From the NCBI GenBank assembly GCA_015039465.1, contig MU130299.1, positions 206,476 through 270,475 on the forward strand: DNA of 64,000 nucleotides, given 5' to 3'. Each line of letters opens with the position of its first letter. Within the stretch, counting starts at the first letter, position 1. The notes under the pieces were generated by a model. It was given only the letters and a program-made list of their open reading frames with translations. It did not search any database and had not been told where the DNA came from. The stretch is from Phlegmacium glaucopus. Lineage: Eukaryota > Basidiomycota > Agaricomycetes > Agaricales > Cortinariaceae. Shown piece by piece: positions 10,000 through 20,473 of this stretch. The position numbers and the translations under genes were made by a program.

Positions 10000-11804
10000 G
10001 ATTCAAGTTAGATCCTACCATTGACGAGCAATCTCCTGATGAAGATGACCGACAGGCGATGCAGGTCGTCCGTGCTCCGCCCCGTATAGCCCGCAAGACC
10101 ACGATTGTCTACTCCGGTGGGTGATACTAACAAGTATTAATATGCATTTATTCATCATATATACTGCAGATGATGAAGTCGACAATGGATCCTATCCGGT
10201 ATTGGAGATGCATCAGAAGAAGAATGGATCTATCCGCCCACCCAACCCTGATTTACTTCGCAATTGTGCAGAAAAACCTCGGTAACTAATCTATCATTTC
10301 TCAAGAACAAGAAACTAACTATTTCTTTCATATTTGTCCACCAAGTTCCTGTCATAGTGCCGAAATACGTGGAGACAAAGATAGGGTTGGGATTTCCGCC
10401 CCGAGAATCAAGGCTCAAACCGCGGCGCGCACATGGCATCAGGCGAAGAGTAAGACTTTTTTAGCCCCACCTCGACGTGATATGGCTATATCTAAGGTCT
10501 TCCAGTAAATCATTCTGATATTACCCTATTTTAATCCCTTGTTTCAGGATGACTTTGAAGAAAATCGCCAGGTCAATGATGCAAGTGATAGCGACAACGC
10601 CAACAACACCAACAACGTGGATGATGCCGACGACACACACGTGGATGATGCCGACGACACTGAGCATTCCGAAGATAACATGGACATCCAGCCTAGACGA
10701 CGACAGCGACGCACAGCTAATAACGACATGAAGCCTTCACAACTCCGTTTTTATTCCGGTACCTGGGTTGATGTTCTCATAGCCGCTAAGAACAATTACA
10801 GGCTTTTCGTTCACACCGAGGACCCATTCCCAGAGCGTACAGCAGCAAGTCTTGAAGATGCACATCGATGCCTTCTTGACGCCGTCGGAAGTTTCACAGA
10901 AGAGAATAAGCTTCCTCTTGATGAAGGTTCGTTAAATTGCTGGCATTGTAATCTCGCTAACAGACTTCCAGATGTTTATAATAAATACTCGTCCGGCATG
11001 TCTGCGCTTGTAAGTTATCTTTTCATAACTTACCTGTACATCGTCTCTACCTTTTCTTAGGTCTTTGAAGATGGTTCTACCTATCGCGGACGTCTGAAAA
11101 CACTAGGTCGTAGTATCGTCAAGTTATATTATAAAGATGCACTTGAACCCGACATCAGGATCAACCACAACTCGGACCAACAGGCAGAAACTATCAGGGA
11201 AAATGTCGCCAGTCTTCTAAAGGACTCGTTGTTCTTACTTGCGACAGAACTTGATGAAAATGTAAGTCTTGTTTCCTATATTGGTTGATTACCTACGTTT
11301 TTTCTTTTCAACTAGGGCCGCCCCTCAAACTTTGCTCATGATACGATCATTGAAATTGGCAAGCAATTCTATTACAGCGGCAAGGCTGATTGCCTTTCTG
11401 TTATATTTCCAGCCGTATTTAGCAAAGGACTACCGAAGACTTGTCTCGCAATGGTTTGCACTTGTGTATGTGTTCCCTAATTCCTATCTCGTCACCACCA
11501 CTGACGGTATGCTGTAGATTGTGAACTGTTTGGAAGAATGGGAGACTGGAGTATTTCGTGCTACTCCATTTACTGGTGCCAGATACGAGGCCGTGTATGA
11601 GGCAATGATGGAGTTAATTGCTCATGTCAAGAAGGATGATTACCATGGTCGAAAGCTTCGTCGGCTCTTGAAGCACATCGCTTCTGGAGGATGGTGAGTT
11701 GGATCTTAGACATTGTTCTGTTTTGCTGATATCCGTGCAGTGTGAATTCGAGGAGGCTTCAAGGCAATCCGTTGGCAGGACAGTTCAAGGTTCGGTTGGA
11801 TTAG
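10000..11804 (+). CDS. DUF6532-like cargo protein of the KDZ-type element
   Basis: Several short introns, for example 10122-10170 and a GTAACT..AAG intron at 10281-10345. An acidic, Asn/Asp-rich region (DASDSDNANNTNN.., about 10575-10680) precedes MKPSQLRFYSGTWVDVLIAA. The folded part then reads EDAHRCLLDAVGSF, YRGRLKTLGRSIVKLYYKDA, NVASLLKDSLFLLATELDEN, HDTIIEIGKQFYYSGKAD, FPAVFSKGLPKTCLAMVCT and CLEEWETGVFRATPFTGARY, ending LKHIASGG..FKVRLD and TAG at 11802-11804. I recognise this as the DUF6532 pattern common near transposons in Agaricomycetes. Function is unknown. The exact 5' exon is uncertain because of the A25 tract; it might begin with MVLRAIR in arm A. Confidence 0.7.
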
Positions 11805-11914
11805 AGGTTGGATATACTATTGTTGCTTGGGCATAATATTTAGGCCGTGTTATCAGTGTGGTCAACATATTAATTTGAATAATACAATAAAGCAATGTTA
11901 ATGATCCTTACTAG

Positions 11915-12314
11915 ATCAGCAAAATGGCTGATTTACGACAGTCTATAGGCGGCCTATGGCTGACTATACATTGCTTTGGTAACTACAATGATGCTACTGT
12001 GGTCAGCATGCAGACTCATGAAGTGTTTCCGCAGGCTATAGCAATGCTACCGGACTACTACTATAGGCTACAGCAATGCTACCAGACTACTACTATAGGC
12101 TACAGCAATGCTACCACAGTACTACTATATGCTACAGCAACACTACCACAGCACTACTGTAGGCTACACCAATACTACTACAATACTACTGTAGGCTACA
12201 CAGTGCTGTGCAGAAGGTATACCTTCTCTACAGCCACTACAACTGCTACACCTGACTACAGACCCTGCACAGCACTTCTGCAGACCGTGGTAGGTGGCTC
12301 CAGAGTTTGCTGAT
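11915..12314. mobile_element. CATCAGCAAA-type MITE with internal tandem repeats
   Basis: Starts ATCAGCAAAATGG and ends CAGAGTTTGCTGAT, giving short inverted termini. The inside is an imperfect tandem array of about 30 bp built on CTACTATAGGCTACAGCAATG. No coding potential; the 129-codon frame across it is repeat-driven. No clear target duplication. Confidence 0.6.
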
Positions 12315-12346
12315 GTACTTATACTGGTTCGAGTGGGCCGTTGCCT

Positions 12347-12892
12347 TCAGCACGGCAGATCCGAGTTCTCTTGCACATGGGAAATTATGTAAACAGCACA
12401 TGTTGCAATTCGTGATCGACAAATCCCTAAGTCTGATATATCACCAATGTTGCCCTCACACTCCATATGTCTGCCTGTGGAGATGCCATCATGATACCAC
12501 ACACAACCAGACCTTGATATGAACCGTGATGTAAAGTGATTATCCAGGTGGTACATAACCCCTCTAAGTTTGTAAGTTGTGCAGTCTCCATTGACTGTAT
12601 TAATGACTATATTCTCCAGTAGGGATATCTGGTGCTGTGACACATCAAATGCAATAATAGTGGGTGCATCCTCAAAAACATGGCATTGTATGATATGAGA
12701 CTGGCAAACACCGCAGCGTGATGCACATTCAATGGATTGATCATTGATGAATGCCTGTATGTCAGGACATTGGCGTAAAACAGTAATTTGACAACTAGAG
12801 GCAACTGAGTCTGCCCTATCCTGTAGATGGGTGTTTGGACATCTCACTGATGATGATGTGACAGGATGATTCATGGCAAGCAAATAGTCTAG
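12347..12892 (-). pseudogene. Ubiquitin-peptidase-like fragment of a TE-associated gene
   Basis: The minus frame reads CASRCGVCQSHIIQCHVF, APTIIAFDVSQ, then YKLRGVMYHLDNHFTSRFIS and GCVWYHDGISTGRHMECEGN. The pattern (YxLRGVxYxxxxHFTxRxxxxxGxVWxHDG) resembles the C-terminal half, with the catalytic His, of USP-type cysteine peptidase domains carried by fungal mobile elements. The Cys half is missing: upstream the frame is cut by arm B at 12909. I infer a decayed cargo or older element gene. Confidence 0.55.
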
Positions 12893-12908
12893 AATGTATT
12901 GTATTCCG

Positions 12909-13394
12909 AGGTCTTTACACTCCCCCACATTTTCCGGCCAGAGTCCGGCCGGACTGTCACCGGACACTGTCCGGAAATTACTAATTTTGGTTGTTACAAA
13001 TAGATATATTATTCCGGGGACTGTCCAATGCCATTTCCGGTGTTTGTCCAGTCGGACAATTAGTCCACCGGACAGTACCAATGGACTTTCCGGTGGACAA
13101 TCACTGGAAATGGGCCAGTGAAGTCCAATGGACAGTCAGCGGACAGCACTGGACAGCCGCCGGACAGCAGCTATTAATAAACATTACAAAGTGTGGCTTG
13201 TTTGGCAGTGATGTGCTCATGACACGAGTCATGTATTTTGTTCGGGACGCGAGGTAATCACGTGACTCAAGGTGGGTGATTATGTGACTGTAAGTGACGA
13301 CCAGAGCTCACCTCTGTTTTCTCTCACACCACCACCTCACCTCAAGGCTGCGACGAACAACGACGACTATGGATGGTGCTGCGCGCCATCCGTA
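12909..13394 (+). repeat. Second copy of the left terminal arm (arm B)
   Basis: Repeats arm A almost base for base, with a 12-bp insertion (AGAGTCCGGCCG) near its start. Preceded by TATTCCG, close to TATTCCA before arm A. It continues past the divergence point into MVLRAIRSRQK at 13373, a GTACGT donor and a downstream ACAG acceptor, probably the first exons of the intact element gene. No matching right end was found before 19831. Confidence 0.85.
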
Positions 13395-13604
13395 GTCGTC
13401 AAAAGGTACGTAAATATGTTATGTTACAATACAATACACTAATTACCACACATACCCCACAGGACAGACGTGCGATGTGGCAACGTCACTGTCCCCCCAC
13501 ATCAAAATGCCGGCAACGACGACCACAGATCGCCATCTGTGGTCGTCAAAGAGGTACGTACCTCTTTTCTCACCCGTTTCTGAGTGCTAACCACCCCACA
13601 TACC

Positions 13605-14405
13605 TGTTAGGGCAACTGCGACGCTGACTTAGTCAAGCTAGCAGGGGATCCAAAGTTAATAATATTTCAGAAAAGATATCTACAAGTGACTTACCTAGCA
13701 GGGGATCCAAAGAGGAAAGGATGGGGATCCCTGCTAGGCTGGGGGTGTTTAAGTACATCAGAAAAAAATAACCTTGGCCTGGCTGGCTCTGGCTGCCCTG
13801 GCCAGCCCTGGCCAGCCCTGAGCATCTTTGGCTAGGTTTAAAAATCTGAAAAAATGCTAACAAATCACAGAAATATTTATAGCACCCAATTTCAAAAAGA
13901 GTACACAATTACATAAGACAGATGCTGAGATATTAAATATATTAAATTATTTTAATATATTTAATATCTCAGCATCTGTCTTATGTAATTGTGTACTTTT
14001 TTTGGAATTGGGTGCTATAAATATTTCTGTGATTTGTTAGCATTTTTTCAGATTTTTAAACCTAGCCAAAGATGTTCAGGGCTGGCCAGGGCAGGCCAGG
14101 GCAGCCAGAGCCAGCCAGGCCAAGGTTATTTTTTTCTGATGTACTAATATGGACATAACGGAGATATAAAATAAATAAAGGAATGATACGATAATAATTA
14201 ATTAATTAAATAAGAAGTGGTGCGATATGAAAAATAGAAATAAAAGACGGAGTGAATCGGAGGACCGGAGTCGGAGCGGAACTACGGGATTCCGGAGTCA
14301 ACCGGTGACGGAAGCGGAGTTGGATGGAAGGTCGGAGGTCGTCGGAAAGGTGGGGTGTATGATTCTAGAGTTGAGGTTTGGGTTAAAGTCGGGTGTCCCC
14401 TAACA
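13605..14405 (-). mobile_element. Solo LTR, family B, with a nested foldback element
   Basis: Same LTR as 6605-7017 in reverse orientation. The ends are TGTTAGGGCAACTG (13605) and GTGTCCCCTAACA (14405), flanked by a perfect 5-bp duplication ATACC (13600-13604 and 14406-14410). Length without the 388-bp foldback insertion and its duplication is about 413 bp. Confidence 0.95.
13757..14140. mobile_element. 384-bp foldback (full-length palindromic) element
   Basis: Two arms of about 190 bp are near-perfect inverted copies, meeting at an AT-only centre (AAATATATTAAATTATT). The ends are ATCAGAAAAAAATAACC and its complement, and GTAC flanks both sides (13753-13756 and 14141-14144). A TA duplication inside GTAC is also possible. 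A single-arm relative is at 57048-57210. No coding capacity. Confidence 0.93.
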
Positions 14406-15540
14406 ATACCCTAGGTCATATATTTTCACCCCCACCATCCGTTTTCAGTCAACGCCGGCCGTTTTCAGCGAACACCCCCATTTCCATCCAACACCACCCG
14501 TTTTCAGTCGGTACCGCCCTTCTTCAACCAACACCACCCGTTTTCAGCCAACACCGCCCGTTTTCAGCCAACACCAGCCGTTTTCAGCCAACACCCCCCC
14601 TTTCCATCCAACGCCACCCATTTTCAGTTGGTACCGCCCTTCTTCAACGTGCTCGTCATCGTTGTGCTCGGCATTCGTCCATTCATTGTCCTTGTTTCAA
14701 TCGTTTGTCATCGATTGTTTATGTTCGTTCATCCATTTTTGGCGTTCATTGTTCGTTGTGTGTCTGTAGTAGGTTATATTAGATTTAAATTTAAATTTAA
14801 AAAAAATACCGGCCAAGGTAGTACCAGTACCGGTGCTCGTCATCGTTGTGCTCGGATGGGTATCCAGACCTGTACATCGTCATTCATTCGTCGTCGGTTG
14901 TTCATATTCGTCGTCGTCGTTTGTTTGTTGTTCATTCGTCTTTATCGTTCATTCGTTCGTCATTATCGTTTGTTTATCGTCATGTGTTCGTTGTCATTCT
15001 TCGCCTGTCATAGTTTACATTAGAATCAAATTTTGATTTAAAAACACGACTTACAAAAGTACCACATGTGACGAACGCAGTCTGGGCACTGAGTCTACTA
15101 ATGATCAGCTAAAGCCGGAAACACATTGTGTAAGCAACTCACCAAGGGACTTTGTACCGATTCCATGGATCACAAGTGGGCTACAGGAGCAGCCGCTGAA
15201 GCGGGAAAAGCGGAGACTCGGAATTTATAGGTAGCCTGATCGACGACGATGGAGATCGTTGATCGCCAAAGTGGAAACCGAAGTAGATGGGTAGTCTGAT
15301 CAATGATGATGGTTAAATATTTAAGATACGATGGGTGAAGTTTAACACTCACAGTAATGTCGGTCCAGAGCTTCAACCTGGTCAGAAATGAAATCATCGG
15401 CGTCGTTGGTGTTATCGTTAGCATCGTTGGTGTTGCTGGAGTCGTTGGCGTATGTATTTGTTGACATCGCAAGTGGTTGACATTTTCAAACTCCGACTCC
15501 CAAAATGTTGGGTCTGGCGCCTAATAATAGTATTTTATAG
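14406..15540. repeat. Degenerate tandem repeats inside the KDZ-type element
   Basis: 14440-14640 repeats a unit of about 21-23 bp with the core CCGTTTTCAGCCAACACC. 14640-15020 is built of CGTC/GTTC-rich repeats, with GCTCGTCATCGTTGTGCTCGG at two places. On the minus strand 15330-15465 could encode an Asn/Asp/Thr-rich peptide (NDANDNTNDADDFISDQVEA), resembling first exons of element genes. No supported gene. Confidence 0.55.
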
Positions 15541-15589
15541 ATTATAAAATCAATTCTCCCCAGAAAATTTCGGAGAAAATACCGCCAGA

Positions 15590-15766
15590 AAGTTCGGTTC
15601 GAACCGGTTCGAACCCGGTTCTCAAATTTTTAAAAATCTAAGAACCGAGAACCGGACCGACAGCCCAAGATTCTTGGACTGAACCGAACTGAACCTGAAC
15701 CGACGGTTCGGTTCTTTCGGTTCTCGGTTCTTGCGTCGGTTCGGAACCGAACTTTGGCATCGCTAA
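15590..15766. mobile_element. hAT-type MITE remnant with GAACC arrays
   Basis: Dense GGTTCGGTTC/GAACCGAACC motifs ending in GAACTTTGGCATCGCTAA, the same design as the intact MITEs at 54036-54593 and 55275-56040. The left terminus and target duplication were not found. Confidence 0.6.
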
Positions 15767-15767
15767 G

Positions 15768-17134
15768 GAGGAGGAGGAGGAGGAGGAGGATGGAGAGGGA
15801 GATAAGAAAGGTCAGGAGGTGGTGGTTGAAGGAGATGATCAGGATATGGGAACCATCATTGAGGAAGCTGCTTTAGCTAACACCATTGAAGTGACTGATC
15901 TGGCTGGTATGTGAATTAATTTAATTTATATTATATTATATTCATTTATTTTTATATTCAGATATTGAAATGAACCTTGATGAACTTCAAGGCGCCTCTA
16001 AGATTATTGGTAGGTTCAATTCATGACAACAATGAATTGTTTTTGAATTTTTTGAAGGAGGTATTGCTCGTGGCAATGCGGTTGGAAATGTTTACAACTG
16101 GGGTGATGTGGCAATGGCTGAGCCTCCTGCCTTTCATCAGAGAGGCTCAGTGTTCCTGTATTTTTCTAATGAGGACCCCTCTGGGATCATACCTGGTCAA
16201 TCACGTCCAACTATGAAAGTTTCATTGGACATGTTTCACTCCTCTAAGCCCCTCTTTGAGGCTCTTGCAAAAAAATATGTAGATATCACTAATAAAAGTG
16301 AGCTGCAATGCATTACATTGCAATTATATGCTCACTTTATTCAATGTATAGAATATGTTATCCTCGTTCATGATGTCATCTGGACTCTTCTGGGTTCTTA
16401 TGATGTCATCACCTCTGTTGATGGAGATGAAGATATTACTTGGCACACTGAGAACAACAAGCCTGTCATTCATGTCCTTTTAGTATGTTTAAATTTATTT
16501 TTTATTCAATTAATGAAGTCTAACAAGACTGTAGACCAATTTTACTTTGTCAAACACCCCATCCTACACCATAACCTCTTCTGCTACTCCTAGTCATGCA
16601 GTCTCTTCTGTCTCTGCAGTCTCTACTCCACCCACCTTGCTGACATCAGAGCAATCTCTTATTGCTGCAGAGCTTAATATTCCATCCAACATGCTTCGCA
16701 GTGGTGCTCCACTTTCTCTGCAGGCCAACTATAGCCGATATCTTGTCTACCTTGAGACTTGCCAGAAATGGGAAGATACCAAGAAAGCAGGAACTTGGCC
16801 ACCAGGACTCAAAACACCAACCCCAATGGATATTATCTTATTATTCATTGGAAAAACAACTTGGTATGATTCGTGAACTAAAACATTTCCAGCTGTTGCT
16901 AAATACCCTGAAATGGCCCAATGGTTACAATCTGGAGAAGGCCACAAGTCAGATCTGGAGGTATGGGGTAGTGTTCAGAATGTTTATCACTTTTCAGACT
17001 TGATCACATGGTTGGAGAATGGAGGAACTCTAGTTGTTGAGAAGAAGGCAAAGAAGGGGAAGGGGAAGGAAAAGGAAAAGGGAAAGGAAAAAAATTCTCA
17101 CAAAGCAGGTTCCAGCAAGGCTGCTAGAAAGTAG
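15768..17134 (+). pseudogene. KDZ-element-associated protein A (acidic N-terminus, KG-rich tail)
   Basis: A Glu-rich start (GAG repeats) is followed by small exons separated by GTATGT..CAG (15910-15960) and GTAGGT..AAG introns. The larger exon has GNVYNWGDVAMAEPPAFHQR, GSVFLYFSNEDPSGIIP and TMKVSLDMFHSSKPLFEALA. After a further intron come QANYSRYLVYLETCQKW and PTPMDIILLFIGKTTW, then AVAKYPEMAQWLQ and VWGSVQNVYHFSDLITWL, ending in a Lys/Gly-rich tail (KKGKGKEKEKGKEK) and TAG. A TGA at 16874-16876 interrupts the frame between TTWYDS and TKTFPAV. I recognise the layout from genes preceding CxC5/CxC6 genes in mushroom KDZ elements. Function unknown. Confidence 0.55.
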
Positions 17135-17163
17135 TAAGTAGCTGATATGCAGAAAAAATTCAA

Positions 17164-18644
17164 ATGTATCACCACAATTTAGTTACTCATTTCTTTTTTT
17201 TTTGTAACAGTATTCTTGTCTTTTTGTTGGTGCTTGGGTTTACTTGTTCTGTCAACAACCTGTTCTTCAAACTTGTCACTCTCTTTTATATAATGGTCTT
17301 CACCTCATTTGGTGCACCATTACTTTTGACATTGTCATTCATCCCATATGTTGTGGCCAGTCCTCAGTTTGCACCTTTTCCAAGCATTGATTTCAAGGAC
17401 TTCAGTGACTTCATTCTTGGAAATTTTGGCCCAAAAATATCCCTTCCCACAGTCATTACACTTTTACTCTCAATGACCAACAACACAGAGTTACTCTCTT
17501 TACATTTCAAACAGGCTGAAAAAGGAGGACCAACAGCTTGGATCAAGTGTTTGGCTCGTGCAATCAAAGAACAACTTGGGCCTGAGACTACAAAAACTCT
17601 ATTCTCAGCCTTTGAACTAACCATACTTGAAACTACAACTACCAGAAACCCTGATATTACATCCTTGGCAAAAAAGCTTAGTCAATTCTCACAGACATTA
17701 GAGCTCTATCCATATAATAGGAAGCGGAAATTCACTGGGACATTAAAGCCTATATCTCATGATTCCATTCAACCAGCTCTTTTGATTTGCCCAAGATCAT
17801 CTGTCTGTCTAACATCTGGTTGCAGTCAACCTTCTCTAAAACAAAATAGCCGACCACGGGATGTTCCTCGGGTGACTCTTATCAAAGGCACCAATGTCTA
17901 TCATAATGTTCAATTACTCTCAGGATCCTGTAGTAATTGTGAAACTATATATTATGCAGATCATGAGCGTGTACCTGAATCTGAGGACACAGAAGCTATG
18001 AAATTCTTTCTAAACTCTGCACAGTACCTTAAAATTGGGCAGAATCTTTGGGTTGATCGTCAATTCTCAGCTGCAGTACTAAATGCAATGTATGACCTTC
18101 ATGCATCTGCATCTGGATGGATGAAATTTTTCAATGACACATATGGGAATGAAGGTCTTAAACTTTCTCGCCGCCATATTTGGGCTGCTTTTGTTCATGA
18201 ATCCATCCGACAAGTTTCTGATGCATCTGGAATTGATTTTTCCATACGAGACACTTCATCAATGGATGAGATTACACAGTCTGCCTTTATAACTTTGGGG
18301 GGAAATGGTATTATTCAGTCAGCAGAAAATCATTCATGTGATGAATGTTCCCAACCCTACCGAGCAACATCAGATGTGATTTTGAATCCTAATGATCCTT
18401 CTGCTGTACTTGGTGTTGATAATCCAGCAGCAACTGAAGTTGCACAATCCAGTTCCAATAATCCAACATTCCAAGGCTCAGAGTCTGAAATGAATGTTGA
18501 CATGAAAAATGTAACAATGGTAGTAGTAGATGGGATTGTTGTTGGCACAAAGGTATTTTAGATTTATAAAACATGAAAAAATATTTTTTAACACTTTATT
18601 TAGCATTGTGCTTATGATAATTGCACATCAGACTTAGCAAATTA
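17164..18644 (+). CDS. CxC5/CxC6-like cysteine-cluster protein of the KDZ-type element, 3' end in gap
   Basis: A likely start is MVFTSFGAPLLL at 17293, with an in-frame ATG at 17164. Features in order: ASPQFAPFPSIDFKDFSDFI, a helical region, YPYNRKRKFTG, then Cys-containing LLICPRSSVCLTSGCSQP, TLIKGTNVYHNVQLLSGSCS with CSNCETIYYADH, the globular region NLWVDRQFSAAVLNAMYDLH, RHIWAAFVHESIRQV, CDECSQPY and MVVVDGIVVGTK. An intron (18554-18601) leads to HCAYDNCTSDLAN, which runs into the gap. The order of cysteine pairs and VVDGIVVG..HCAYDNC matches what I recall of the CxC5 and CxC6 domains named for their association with KDZ transposases. They presumably bind zinc. The frame is intact as far as visible. 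Confidence 0.75.
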
Positions 18645-19488
18645 NNNNNNNNNNNNNNNNNNNNNNNNNNNNNNNNNNNNNNNNNNNNNNNNNNNNNNNN
18701 NNNNNNNNNNNNNNNNNNNNNNNNNNNNNNNNNNNNNNNNNNNNNNNNNNNNNNNNNNNNNNNNNNNNNNNNNNNNNNNNNNNNNNNNNNNNNNNNNNNN
18801 NNNNNNNNNNNNNNNNNNNNNNNNNNNNNNNNNNNNNNNNNNNNNNNNNNNNNNNNNNNNNNNNNNNNNNNNNNNNNNNNNNNNNNNNNNNNNNNNNNNN
18901 NNNNNNNNNNNNNNNNNNNNNNNNNNNNNNNNNNNNNNNNNNNNNNNNNNNNNNNNNNNNNNNNNNNNNNNNNNNNNNNNNNNNNNNNNNNNNNNNNNNN
19001 NNNNNNNNNNNNNNNNNNNNNNNNNNNNNNNNNNNNNNNNNNNNNNNNNNNNNNNNNNNNNNNNNNNNNNNNNNNNNNNNNNNNNNNNNNNNNNNNNNNN
19101 NNNNNNNNNNNNNNNNNNNNNNNNNNNNNNNNNNNNNNNNNNNNNNNNNNNNNNNNNNNNNNNNNNNNNNNNNNNNNNNNNNNNNNNNNNNNNNNNNNNN
19201 NNNNNNNNNNNNNNNNNNNNNNNNNNNNNNNNNNNNNNNNNNNNNNNNNNNNNNNNNNNNNNNNNNNNNNNNNNNNNNNNNNNNNNNNNNNNNNNNNNNN
19301 NNNNNNNNNNNNNNNNNNNNNNNNNNNNNNNNNNNNNNNNNNNNNNNNNNNNNNNNNNNNNNNNNNNNNNNNNNNNNNNNNNNNNNNNNNNNNNNNNNNN
19401 NNNNNNNNNNNNNNNNNNNNNNNNNNNNNNNNNNNNNNNNNNNNNNNNNNNNNNNNNNNNNNNNNNNNNNNNNNNNNNNNNNNNNNNN
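18645..19488. other. Assembly gap (844 N)
   Basis: Unknown bases. The CxC6-like exon enters it from the left, so the remainder of that gene and perhaps the transposase core belong here. The true size may differ. Confidence 1.
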
Positions 19489-19605
19489 TACATAAATAAA
19501 TTGTACATACATACACATGTAACAGAAGCTGAACAAATAAATAAATCATATATACATATAGATATAATGTTAGTCAGCAGGCATCAGCTATACAACTTCC
19601 TTGAA

Positions 19606-19831
19606 ATTATAAAAAGTCCGCTAAAAGTCCGGTCAAAGTCATGCCAGTCCAGTCATTTTTGCTTGACCGGACTTCCACCGGACTTCCACCGGACTTTGAC
19701 CGGACTTTGACCGGACTTTTAGCGGACTTTTAGCGGAGTCCAGTGGAATTTAGTGGAGTCCGGTGGACTTCCACCGGACTAGCGGAGTCCGGCCGGAGTC
19801 CACCGGACAATGTGGGGGAGTGTAAAGTACA
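19606..19831 (+). repeat. Right terminal arm of the KDZ-type element
   Basis: A run of GACCGGACTTT, CACCGGACTTC and TAGCGGACTTT units ends in ACAATGTGGGGGAGTGTAAA, the inverted partner of the left terminus. CCTTATTCCA follows at 19832-19841. Confidence 0.88.
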
Positions 19832-19841
19832 CCTTATTCCA

Positions 19842-20377
19842 TACAAAGGTGTATGCTATCATCTTGCTGAGTGGGGCCGTGCAAATATCAGGTAAGGGCT
19901 TTGAACTTTCATATCTCTTCTCTTCATATTAAACTCAGCAAATTAAGGCCTCAGAACAAGGAAGAGTTATTCAATCTACGCCATTCATCAGCACGCAATG
20001 TCATTGAACATATTTTTGGTGTTTTGAAGCGTCAATTCCGAATTTTGTTGCTGGCACCAGAATATAGCCTTGAAATACAAGCCCGTATACCTGTGGCATT
20101 GGCTGCTATCCACAATTTCATCTCCATCCATAACCCTCATGACCAGCCTATCTCAAGCATGGCCTCTGGTAGTGGTGTGCAGATGTATGATGATGATGTT
20201 GAATTGGGAGCTCTTGGGCCTAATGACTCAGATCTACATCGGGATATGATTGCAGAGAAGATGTGGCAAGATTATATTGGTATTTGTGCAGAAAGAGGTG
20301 TTGATATGGATGCTGCAATCAAGTCCAATCTAGATGATGATGGTGATGATGACAATATTGAGGAGGAGGACTATTAG
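19842..20377 (+). pseudogene. Harbinger transposase, C-terminal third
   Basis: Continues the transposase after the insertion: the frame gives YKGVCYHLAEWGRANIR, an intron (GTAAGG at about 19893), then NKEELFNLRHSSARNVIEHI. The Glu in NVIE is the third catalytic residue of the DDE triad. FGVLKRQFRILLLAPEYSLE and IPVALAAIHNFI follow, then an acidic tail (DDDGDDDNIEEEDY) and TAG at 20375-20377. Together with 8653-9500 it gives a full-length family member with no other break. Confidence 0.92.
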
Positions 20378-20473
20378 GAATCTAGGATGAGGCATACAAG
20401 CTGATAATAATTGAAGAGTACCATACAACATTTGTTAGGAGTTACAGTTTACTACATACAACCAGATATTCAA

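Larger units (their letters stand above)
9501..19831 (+). mobile_element. Large KDZ-type DNA transposon with cargo genes
   Basis: Both ends carry TTTACACTCCCCCACATT as an inverted repeat, followed inward by GTCCGG-rich subterminal repeats. A 10-bp target duplication CCTTATTCCA flanks it (9491-9500 and 19832-19841), and its removal restores the Harbinger transposase. Inside are a DUF6532-like gene, a cysteine-peptidase-like fragment, a second copy of the left arm and two genes of the CxC5/CxC6 type associated with KDZ transposases. The transposase core itself is not visible and may lie in the gap. The KDZ assignment rests on recalled family features only. Confidence 0.75.

Noticed and set aside
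18596..19549. Long ORFs across the N runs (also 29463-30583)
   Set aside because: They are made of unknown bases and carry no information.
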